DNA of 64,000 nt from Adineta ricciae (lineage: Eukaryota; Rotifera; Eurotatoria; Adinetida; Adinetidae). The notes below the pieces were generated by a model. It worked only from the letters and a program-made list of their open reading frames with translations. It had not been told where the DNA came from and searched no databases. The translations under genes were made by a program, and so were the position numbers. This document shows positions 49,712-59,569 of the stretch, piece after piece (positions within the stretch are counted from its first letter, which is position 1; every line of letters starts with the position of its first letter). The stretch covers positions 186,001 to 250,000 of the forward strand of contig CAJNOJ010000125.1 of NCBI GenBank assembly GCA_905250025.1. The letters run 5' to 3'.

Positions 49712-50901
49712 ATGCCACGATCATACTCACGTTCGCGTTCTCGCTCCAATTCGTCGAGTGTGTCACCCGACCGTCGTTCACGCTCGCCAGCTCGTAATAA
49801 TGATCACGACGACGACGATAGTAATAACTGTCGATTACATGTTGCTGATCTCTCATCCAGTTGTACAAAACGTCAAGTCGAAAAAGCGTTCGAGAAGTGG
49901 CCCTTAACTGAAGTTTGGCATGCACAAGCATCGTGTTTTGCTTTTGTTGTGCTACGTAATCGGGAAGATGTTCGACAAGCAATCGACGAGTTAGACGGAC
50001 GGTAAGTGATTTTCACTGGGAAAAAAAGCGTTCATTTAGAAAGATGATATATTCGTTTAGATTCATTGGTAACGCACGTGTTCGTGTTACTTTAGCTCGA
50101 CCACGCATTCGCTCCAGTGGTGCTAGTGATGGTGGTAGACGATACTTTGACGCAAATAAGTAAGAATCGAAAGATTGGATTCTAAAAAAAGTATTGTTTA
50201 TTATATTAGACGGTGTTACCAATGCGGTGTCCGAGGTCATTTCAGTCGTGATTGTGGCAATGAACAACGAAGCAGCAGAAGATCTGACAATGAATACCGG
50301 TGAGTTTTCTGATAAATGGAGCGGCCGAACCAATGATTTGGAGAAAAGTAAAATATAAATATACGTAAAAATGTCACACTGGGATCATCAAAACGGTCTT
50401 GGATGGATTGAAAATTTAAGATGAGATGGTTGGTTTCGAATTTGACACAAATCTAAGGTAAATTGTTGAGAAAAAACTCCTTATGAATGAATAGATATGA
50501 AAAAAAATCGTAGATTTTCAAGAAAGTTTGCCAAAAATTTACTAATCTACTTTATTTAGATCTCGTAAGGACGAGCGTCGACGTGAACGATCGTATTCTC
50601 GATCGCGGTAGGTCCAATTTCAATATTATCAGGTGATTCACACATATCTATCTCCATCAACTTTAGTTCTCGATCGCCTCGTCCGCGTGTTGTTCGAGAA
50701 ACTCGTCGTTACAGGTAATTAATAGTTTCATGACAAACACTCAATTAATGTCTCTCATCATTAAGTCCTCGCCGATCACCACCAAGCTCGAGTTATAAAT
50801 CACGTGAAAATGGCTCTGGTTACTACTCCAGGTATACCATACTTGCTCTGTGATTCGCCGCAAAATCTTATTTTACTTCTAGTCCACCTCGAACGAAATA
50901 A
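49712..50901 (+). CDS. SR splicing factor with RRM and CCHC zinc knuckle (SRSF7-like), copy 1
   Basis: Seven exons (49712-50001, 50061-50159, 50210-50299, 50560-50607, 50667-50714, 50766-50831, 50883-50901) give about 219 aa. An RS-rich N-terminus (MPRSYSRSRSRSNSSS) precedes a single RRM: RLHVADLSSSCTKRQVEKAF for RNP2, ASCFAFVVLRN for RNP1, ending GNARVRVTLARPR. Then comes a CCHC knuckle (CYQCGVRGHFSRDC) and a short RS tail ending SPPRTK. RRM plus one zinc knuckle plus RS is the layout of SRSF7/9G8 and plant RSZ proteins, which bind exonic enhancers and act in splicing and mRNA export. The RS domain before the RRM is unusual; most family members begin with the RRM. A second copy of the same architecture lies 281 bp downstream. 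Confidence 0.88.
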
Positions 50902-51182
50902 CTGCGAGTGAATAACATGCTGATTCGAGCATAAATATACGGCAGACATTGAATTTCACTCTGTTTTCTTGTACTTGATCGCTTAGCGTTCTTTTTGTTG
51001 TTTGATGTATATCGTTTCTTGAATTATCTCTTCATCTGTTGTTTTGTATTTTTCATTTCAACTTTGTGCTTCTGTTCTACAATTGCCTTTGTTCAGTAAC
51101 GTGAAGCATTTCAATTCTAATCAATAAGCTCTTGTTTTATTTTAGTATCTCATTGAATTGTTTCTTCCTTCTTCTGTTCAGT

Positions 51183-52369
51183 ATGCCTCGGTCACGGTCC
51201 CGATCACACACACGATCTCGTAGTGCAACGCCTTCGTCACGACGATCCGGTTCACCATCGTCAGAATTTGATAGCCGAGGCGATCGAGCAAACGAATATC
51301 GTGTTCACATCGCTGAATTACCAAAGGGTGCACAAGAAGGCGAAATACGGAAAGTCTTTCAACGTTTCGGCACATTAGTCGATGTTTGGGCTGCTAGTGC
51401 ATCATGTTTCGCCTTCGTTACGTATAAAAACAAAGAAGAAGCACAAAATGCTATCGAACAAATGGATGGAAGGTATGCTATACAATAAAGCTATCTACAT
51501 AGTTTAAACGAACGATGATAAAACTGACACAAATGTTCTCATTGGATTAAGATCATTCGGAGATGCTCGTGTACGAGTGACGTGGGCTCGACCACGAGCG
51601 CGACATCGTTCTCGACGTTACGATCCCAATATGAAATGTTTCAAATGTGGACAACACGGACATTTTGGGTAGGAAAATCCAATCACGGTATTTACGGTAT
51701 ATCTATTAAATTATTTCTCATAGTCGAAATTGTGATGGTGCCGCAAGCGACTCACGTTCATCACGCCGTCGAGAAGATAACTATAGTCGGCGCTCGTCAC
51801 CTCCCAGATACAGTCGTCGTTCAAGGTATGAATGGTTGCTAATTTTGCATGCCAGAATGTGCGTACATATGTGTACTTGGTATATATGCATAATATCTCT
51901 TGGGATGTATAACATGCAAACCAAATTTTGGAGATAGATAACCTAAAATAACTAATAGAAAGAAAAGTCTTAGAGAAGAACAGCGTTTTCCTTGGAAATT
52001 GGATGTTGTCGTGGATGAAATTTACGATTGGATAAAGAGAAATGCTTATAAATTTATTTATAAATGGATTTGGATTTGGTTCATGTGGAACTTTAGGTCT
52101 CGTTCACCACGTCCATCAGATGGTTTGCCAGCTCCAGCTTATTTTCGTCATGGTATGCCAGTTTATCCGTCATACTCTCGACGAAGCGATGATCATTCAG
52201 GAAGTTACTATTCTTCATCGGACCGATCTAACGGACACGACCGACGTTATCGCGACCGAGGAACACGTCTTACGCCACCGTCAACAAGTGCCAGATACAA
52301 TCGGAGGTAAGAAAACACACGTTCAATGTGTTGACAAACAAATCGTTTTTTCAATTACTTCGTAGATAA
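51183..52369 (+). CDS. SR splicing factor with RRM and CCHC zinc knuckle (SRSF7-like), copy 2
   Basis: The gene opens with MPRSRSRSHTRSRSATPSSR. The RRM runs from YRVHIAELPKGAQEGEIRKV through ASCFAFVTYKNKEEAQNAI to GDARVRVTWARPR. A CCHC knuckle (CFKCGQHGHFGRNC, split by an intron) and an RS/Arg/Tyr-rich tail follow. Exons are approximately 51183-51473, 51552-51668, 51722-51825, 52098-52306 and a two-codon end at 52366-52369. The last donor (GGAG|GTAAG) is odd: reading on gives AGG TAA at once, while splicing to 52366 gives AGA TAA, so both forms end in the same protein. The start ATG lies directly after TTCTGTTCAGT, a strong acceptor, suggesting trans-splicing from the upstream SR gene. Same role as copy 1, presumed partly redundant. 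Confidence 0.88.
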
Positions 52370-53014
52370 TCAATATTGTTAACATGGAAAATACCTACTC
52401 GTAAGTGTCAATTATGGTTTCAGTTCTCCGATTGATCGTTTTGATGCATTCTAGATAAAGTAGAGAACAACATTGCTAAACGTGATATTTGTTATGTTTT
52501 ATAATCTAGAAGAAAACTACTCTTCGTTTTTTTTTCTTGTTTCAGTATACTCATAATCTTATTTGTTTCTTTTTTGTTCGTGATTATTTGTATTGTAATT
52601 CTTTTTTCTCTCTCTCTCTCTTTCAAACGTAGTATTCTTTGCATTCTACATATATATTTATCAGCCATTTCAATCGAGAGTTTCTTTTCTTCGTTCGAAA
52701 TTTCAACTTATTACATGTTGATGTCTTTCACAACTTGTGGAACCAATTCTGATGTTCTCTCAATCAAAAAGCAACAATTAACCATACACACCGCAGTGTT
52801 CATTAAATCGATGTCGATCTCAGTTTCTGTTTGTGATATTACATTTGTATTCTATCGCGGAATTTTTCTGTTATGCTTGTGTGCAAATTTACGTGTATCG
52901 TATTTATATTCATTGACTCAAGAAAAACAAATTGAATAAAAAAAAACACAAAGTTACATCAACAATGATATGTAACATATGTTGTTTTCTACGAATTATT
53001 TAGATAGATTTATC
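52370..53014. other. intergenic, 0.65 kb
   Basis: Between SR copy 2 and the acyl-CoA reductase, same strand. It is T-rich. A plus frame at 52574-52939 is hydrophobic low-complexity without a domain. TTATTTAG about 14 bases before the reductase ATG may be a trans-splice acceptor. Confidence 0.4.
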
Positions 53015-55263
53015 ATGTCGGCAAGTACAGAAGCCAGTGCAATAATAGATTTTTTCAAAAGAAAATCAATCTTTATTACTGGTGCGACAGGGTAAGAAGA
53101 ACATATAGACTTTCTCTTGCCATTCATAGTAAATTCTTCAGATTTATTGGGAAACAACTCGTAGAAAAACTCGTTCGATCATGTCCCGGTAAGCTTAGAT
53201 CGTAAGAACGTTTATTCCTATGAAATTACTCCTTCCCGTTTAGACGTTGAACATATCTATCTGCTTGTTCGACCAAAACGTGGTCATGCTGTGAATGATC
53301 GATTGAAAGACTTATTTACAAGCCCTGTAAGCTCGAGAAAGTCACAAAGAATGGTATTTTTTACTTTCGTCCTAGTTATTCAACACTGTACGAGAGATGT
53401 ATCCTAATTTTGAAGAGAAAATATCTGCTGTACAAGGCGATATTCTCGATCCGAACTTTGGTCTTAGCCCAGCTGATGAAACAATATTAATTGAACAATG
53501 TCATATTGTATTTCATTCAGCAGCAACTGTTCGATTTCATGAACCACTTCGGTAGGATATATCGGTCAGAACATCCGAAAAAAAAACTCTTCAATGCTCT
53601 TACCAGACTTGCCATACAAATGAATGTTGCATCAATCAAGAAATTACTTGCTCTCTGTCATAAAATGAAGAAATTACAAGTACACATCATTATTCTCGTT
53701 CATAAAAATGATAAATTCATTGATTTTTGTTTTCTTTCGCAGTCGATCGTTCACGTATCTACAGCGTATGCAAATTGCAACCGTAGTGACGTCGCTGAAA
53801 TGATCTATCCACCACCTATTCAACCAGCGAAGTTATTAGATGCTAGTGAATGGATGGACGATCAAGTCTTTGATGTCTTGACCAATAAAATCATCAACGA
53901 TCGACCGAATACATACACATTTACGAAAGCATTAGCTGAATATGTCATCTCGCAAGAAGCTCGAGATCTTCCATTAGCGATCATACGTCCTTCCATCGTT
54001 GGTTCATCATGGCGTGAACCAATAGCTGTAATTTTGAGAGAAAAGAAAAACAAGAAAGATTTGATATTTTCTTGCATTTCTACGTAGGGTTGGATTGATA
54101 ACTACAATGGACCTAGTGGATTAGTCGTTGCTGTATGGTCGATATACTTATTGATATAATCAGAGTAGTTTCTTTTGAACATTTTAGACAGGCAAAGGCA
54201 TGCTTCGAGCTATGCTTGGTAGTAGCACAGCCATAGCTGATATCGTACCGGTTGATGTATGTGTGAACATGATGATTGCAATTGCTTGGAACACAGCAAT
54301 AAAACAGTACGAAGACACCTATCATCATTCAAAGATGACATATCTATTAAATCTTCTGTTACTTCTAGCCCGAAGAACATCCCAGTTTATCACTGCTGTA
54401 CTGGTCATTTGGGTACTTTAACATGGGGTAAAGTTACCGAATACGGTTTACATCATCTATATAACATCAGTTTGGAAAATGCTATTTGTTATCCATATTT
54501 GCAATTTACTGAGAATCGGTATGTCGCGGAAAGCTCAAAATTCAAATGCACAAACTTCTTTTTTTTTTTATTAAACTAGATTTCGGTATCACTATCTTCG
54601 AACATTACAAGAAGTTGTTCCGGCTTTTATTCTTGACTGTTACATGCGTATCATTGGTCGTAAGCCGATGTAAAACGATTCCTGCTATATTATCCTCTTA
54701 CTTAATCGATTGAAATTTTCATTTTAGGTTTTTAAAATTGTCGGACAAGATTTACAAAAGCGTTCGAACATTAGATTTTTTTACTTCGAATTCATGGATA
54801 TTTCCCAATGATAACAGTGTTCTTCTGCAAAATGAAATGAGCGACATCGATCAAAAAGTAAACTTTTATTCCTATTCATTATTACCAAGTAACATCGTTC
54901 GTTTGTTTTTAAATAGATATTCAATTTCGATCTTAAAGAACTCGACTGGTTTCAATATTGGCGTCACTACTGTACCGGTGCAAAACAATTCTTACTTCGA
55001 GAAGATCTTGCACGAACGGCTAAATGTCGTACAAGATATTTACGGTAACGGAAAATCCGAGCTATGCAATAAACTTATTCATTTGCTCTGATTTTAGACT
55101 AAAACGTATTCAAAATATTCTCTATTTTACAACAATCGCTCTGGTTATAAAACTAGTCTTTTTCAAATCATTTAAAATTCGTGGAATATTTCTCGCAATC
55201 TTTCGACTATTTTTTGCTGCTTTATCATCACTAGTAGCAAAGCTCGGTCTTCGAGCCAAATAA
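53015..55263 (+). CDS. FAR: fatty acyl-CoA reductase (alcohol-forming)
   Basis: About ten short-intron exons from the ATG at 53015 (MSASTEASAIIDFFKRKSIF) to the TAA at 55261. The Rossmann nucleotide-binding loop is TGATGFIG, split by the first intron. It is followed by VEHIYLLVRPKRG, KISAVQGDI, VFHSAATVRF, IVHVSTAYAN and the catalytic-type Y-x-x-x-K in TYTFTKALAEY, then LAIIRPSIVGSSWREP: the extended short-chain dehydrogenase/NAD_binding_4 series. The C-terminal FAR domain is seen as VVPAFILDCYMRIIGRKPM and WFQYWRHYC. A hydrophobic C-terminal segment (FTTIALVIKLVFF and FRLFFAALSSLVAKLGL) should anchor it to membrane, normally peroxisomal or ER. The family reduces long-chain acyl-CoA to fatty alcohol with NADPH, for wax esters or ether lipids. 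The product chain length cannot be told. Confidence 0.93.
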
Positions 55264-55594
55264 TATAGGACAAAAAAAAAGCAAGATAAACTTCTAGAAG
55301 CAATAGTGTTGTTTTGTGGATTTTTTTAAAAAAACAAAAGAACAATAAAAGAAAAAGGAATGAACGGAACGGAAGAAATTCAGATGATTTTATTGATGAG
55401 AAAATTCAGTTGTTTGGTTCGATCAATGATTCTATTTCTGCTGGACACGTTGTTGACAAGTGGTGTCATCTATTCATTGAGCGCAGTCGACTACAGGAGG
55501 ATTTGCCACGGCAACGTAATTTCAACCGAAGAATAGAGTTCTTCTTCTTTTCTTTCATTTGTCTTGCAAAATAGAATCTACCTGATTGTACACG
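55264..55594. other. short intergenic
   Basis: 331 bp between the reductase stop and the DAW1 start. It is A-rich near the reductase end. CAAAATAG about 20 bases before the DAW1 ATG is a weak acceptor candidate. No gene seen. Confidence 0.4.
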
Positions 55595-57524
55595 ATGCGT
55601 CTCAAACGTTTTCTTCTTCGATATTATCCACCAGGTACATTCGTGAGCCTTTTTCATAGTACAACGACTGTAATTTATTTCATTGCAGGAATTATTCTTG
55701 AATATGAGCAGAGTAATGTTTTGAAAACAAAATCAATCGATTTACTTGATTTGAAATCTGAGTAAGAGAAATGTGCGTGATAATTTGAACGCATTTTATT
55801 TGCTCTTTTGTTCTAGTACTGATGTGAATAGTGTGGTAGAGGAAATTGTCAAGAAAGAACCATTAATTACGGCAGCGAAAGTTGATAAAGTCAAAGAATT
55901 AATCGAAAGTAAATCTTTCAATTGATTAATACTCAAATATAATGCTCGACGATATTTTTAAGGATTACAAGAGAAAATCTCTCAACAAGATGATAAACGC
56001 TTCTATTTATTCAAAGTACTTCGTGCTCATATACTTCCATCAACTTATGTTGCATTCAACAAATCCGGTTCAACGTACGATTGAGAGAAATAGTCTTTCT
56101 ATATTTGTGACTTGTTTTTACTTTAGATTCATCACTGCTTCATATGATCGAACATGTAAAGTATGGGATACAGCATCAGGCGAAGAGTTGCATACTCTTG
56201 AAGGACATAAAAATGTTGTCTATGCTATCGCATTTAATAATCCGTTCGGGTATGTTGATTTTGTCGAGCAATTTTCTTTGGAAACTGCTGAGGATACTTT
56301 CTCTTTTTTTTTCTAGCGATAAGATAGCCACTGGTTCATTTGATAAAACAGCTTGTATTTGGAGTACGGAACGCGGTACATGTTATCACACACTTCGAGG
56401 TCATACTGGTGAAGTCGTACGTATAAAATATATTGTCTGATAATGCTAGTAAATAACTATCTGATATTAGGTCTGTCTAGCATTCAATCCTCAAAGTACA
56501 GTTCTAGTGACTGGAAGTATGGATCATACAGCTAAATTATGGGATATTGTTTCTGGCACGGAAATCGCGAGTTTACATGTATGCTATTCAAATGAAAGTG
56601 ACTTTGTATGTTTGAGAGAAATTTCCAAATGAATTTCAGGGTCATACGGGTGAAATTATATCTGTGAGTTTTAATACGCGTGGCGATCAAGTCATTACAG
56701 CTTCATTTGATCGAACTGTAGCCATATGGGATGTTCGCACTGGAGAGTAAGAATAAAAACGGTCTATTCAAACTATTCTTATTCATTTTTGTAGTAAAAT
56801 TCATACACTAATTGGACATACAGCTGAAGTTAGCAGTGCTCAGTTTAATTGGGATTGTAGTCGAATTGTAACTGGTAGTATGGATAAAACTTGTAAATTA
56901 TGGGATACATTATCTGGTAGATATGACAAGACTTGAGTGTATCTAGTCTTCAATACTTCTTCTTCGTTCGTAGGTGAATGTGTAGCAACTTTAAGGGGAC
57001 ATGATGATGAGGTACTGGACGTTGTTTTCGATTCTACCGGTCAATATATAGCAACAGCATCAGCAGATAAAACTGGACGTGTCTATGATGCATTGAGTCA
57101 CATGTGTATAGCAACATTGATTGGACATCAAGCTGAAATATCTAAAGTAGGAATGAATTTCACTCATCATTGATTTTGGAAAATCATCGATGTACATTTC
57201 TACCTTAGATTTCGTTCAATCCTCAAGGTAATCGGTTGATTACAGCAAGTAAGATCATGCTGCAGATAGGTACATTAGAATTCTCATGTATTATTGTGCT
57301 AAGGTGCGGATAAAACAGCTCGTATATGGGATCCACTGACCGGCGAATGTAAACAAATACTTGAAGGACATACTGATGAAATCTTTAGCTGCGCTTTCAA
57401 CTACGAAGGAAATACAATTATAACAGGTATGTACGAAAAACTATGAATATATTTCAAAACTATTTTGCTCGATTGTCTTCATTTTTTAGGCAGTAAAGAT
57501 AATACGTGTCGAATTTGGCGATAG
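55595..57524 (+). CDS. DAW1: dynein assembly factor with WD repeats 1 (DAW1/ODA16/WDR69)
   Basis: Starting at [20 protein letters not shown], the N-terminal helical part ([19 protein letters not shown]-type [31 protein letters not shown]) and then eight WD40 repeats follow vertebrate DAW1 almost residue for residue. Repeat ends include [77 protein letters not shown] and [19 protein letters not shown]. The last blade closes with [10 protein letters not shown] and stop. About nine phase-compatible introns of 45-70 bp separate the blades. DAW1 is the cytoplasmic IFT cargo adaptor that brings outer-arm dynein to motile cilia, fitting an animal with ciliated head organs. The neighbouring genes are unrelated in function. 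Confidence 0.97.
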
Positions 57525-57712
57525 AGAAGTGATATTATTATGGTTTCTTTTACTTTTCGTTTTGTGTGATTCACTTATTCTCATTTTTCTTTTCTCTCTA
57601 TCCAATTGTTTGTTTTGCAATATCTGTGTTTTATGAAAGAGAAAAAAATACTATGTATAATCAATACTCACGATCCTTTTCTCTTCTAGATTAAAATCTT
57701 GACTATTGAAAA

Positions 57713-59035
57713 ATGTCTCGAGTTACTCGCACTTCAGTACCATCGTCTACGCGACGGCCACAAGCGTCCACAACTAGACCACCTCACAGACCCACTATTC
57801 CTACATCAACAGCCAGCCGATCAACGACGCGCGGCACTCGAATATCAGCACGTGCTGGAACAATGCACAATCAATTATCACGGCAGCAAAGATCAGATAA
57901 CGATCCATATCGTGAACCTGTCGAGAGACCACAGCAACCAGAGCGTACAGTACATACTGGGTAAGACGCTTTCACGTTTCAACTATGTTAGTCAATGAAA
58001 AACTGAGTGATCGCATCGATACCGAGACGTACACTTGTTTCTTAAATTGATTGTTTTGAGAAGTTTTCGCCTTAAATGGTTCAGAGTGTCAACTTTGAAT
58101 CTTTTAGTGGTGGTTATCAAATGTTTGTCCCGTCAACAGAAAAGCGTGAGCAAATGAGACTACAAGCTGAAAATGAACAGCGTCAATACGAAGCGCATGT
58201 GGAACGATCACGCATGCATCAGATTCACGAAGTACATCGACTAGGTAGGAGTTAATCAATATTCAGACAGCAATTTTCTTTGGTTGTGAAGGTGGTGACA
58301 GATTGAGTGAAGAAGAAGTTCGTCGACGACAAGCAGAAAAATATCGATTAGAGAAGTTCACACGCTCAGTAACGCTCCAACTTTTATTATCTGTATTTTC
58401 TTATGAATTTCTTCTAGGAAAAGTCTCATGAAGAACAATCTCGGAAAAAACACGAAGAAGAGAGAGAAATCGAAGCAAGAAAACAAGCAGCTCGTCTTCA
58501 AGTAAAATACCTTCCTATTGATTAAGTCACCAACATCTATCTCAACATTTAGGCACTAGAAAATGAAAAACACACTCAAGTCTCTCAACTGCATTCGATG
58601 AGACCGTATTAGATTTGAGATGTTGTGTGACAATATCTAACTAATTATCTTTTCTAGAGAAAGCAATCAGAATGAAGACGGAGCAACTGGGTGGACAGAT
58701 GAAGCTCGCGAAGAAGATCGACGAGAGTAAAAAAGAAAACCAGTCAGATCTCTTATGCTTCTTCTCTTTGTAGAACTATGAATCGATTTCTAGATCGTTT
58801 CACTCAACAATACGATAACATGACTATTTCATCAGATAACAAATCTAGTAGATAGTCTTATTCTAATCTATCATTCAACTTTGTTCGATTCTTCATAGAT
58901 GGCAACGAAACAGAGGAAGAAAAGCTTGCTATTTTACGCGACATGCTTCCACATATTGATGATCAAACACTGATATATTATTTGGAGATCTACAATGGAA
59001 ATATCGATGCGGTTGTTCAGGAACTTCTGAATTAA
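57713..59035 (+). CDS. EPSTI1-like coiled-coil protein with C-terminal CUE-like domain
   Basis: About seven exons; ATG at 57713-57715 after a TTTTCTCTTCTAG acceptor, 189 bp downstream of the DAW1 stop. The N-terminus is Arg/Thr/Ser/Pro-rich (MSRVTRTSVPSSTRRPQAST). The middle resembles epithelial-stromal interaction protein 1: GGYQMFVPSTEKREQMRLQA, then HEVHRLGGDRLSEEEVRRRQ, a Glu/Lys/Arg coiled coil, and TMNRFLDRFTQQ near the end. After that, EEEKLAILRDMLPHIDDQTL and YYLEIYNGNIDAVVQELLN read like a CUE/UBA-type three-helix ubiquitin-binding domain. As I recall them, vertebrate EPSTI1 proteins lack this domain. EPSTI1 is interferon-linked in vertebrates; its molecular role is poorly defined. 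Splice choices in the last three exons are less certain (GACC|GTATTAG and TCTA|GTAGAT donors), but the frame holds through the CUE part. Confidence 0.75.
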
Positions 59036-59191
59036 ATGTGATTGTGTGCAATAGTTTTATAATTTTTCTATATCTCGACTCGATTTATTTTTGTTGACAA
59101 TCAAAGTGTATCGAAATAGTATCTCGTACCATCCGTGACGATAGAAACCCATGTATTGATCTTATGTTATATTTGACAAATTGTTTCTAGT

Positions 59192-59459
59192 TGAACAACA
59201 AATCGCGCTTTGGAAGCGAAAGTTTCTTTGGCATGATCATAACATGTTCGTAGACGAAAATCTAAATTATTTACTGGAGCATTCTTTTCACAATAATCAA
59301 CCGAATGACGAAAGCTTGAACGAGTTGGTGTTCGATAAAGACGTTGCCAAACCGATCTCTTACTATTCTAGAGTATCAAATCAAAGCATCAATTTGGATG
59401 ATTCTATGCAAAATACGATACATGATTATAGACGAATGGAAAACGTGATTCGTTCATGA
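59192..59459 (+). CDS. orphan terminal exon or small gene
   Basis: An open frame begins just after a TTTCTAG acceptor (VEQQIALWKRKFLWHDHNMF) and ends at a TGA after 89 codons. Codon use and composition look coding. No upstream exon is evident in the 150 bp between it and the EPSTI1-like stop. It may be an alternative last exon of that gene, a separate trans-spliced cistron beginning at an internal ATG (MFVDENLNYLLEHSF), or chance. No domain recognised. The next gene, on the minus strand, ends at 59570. Confidence 0.35.
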
Positions 59460-59569
59460 TTGCAACTGAATCGAAATGGTTGCTGAGTAACGTTTGAATT
59501 ATATTTTAAACAAACGAGTCTAAGACTAAGAAATTTATTGAAACTGTTAGGAAAAACGTTCTGTAGTTC

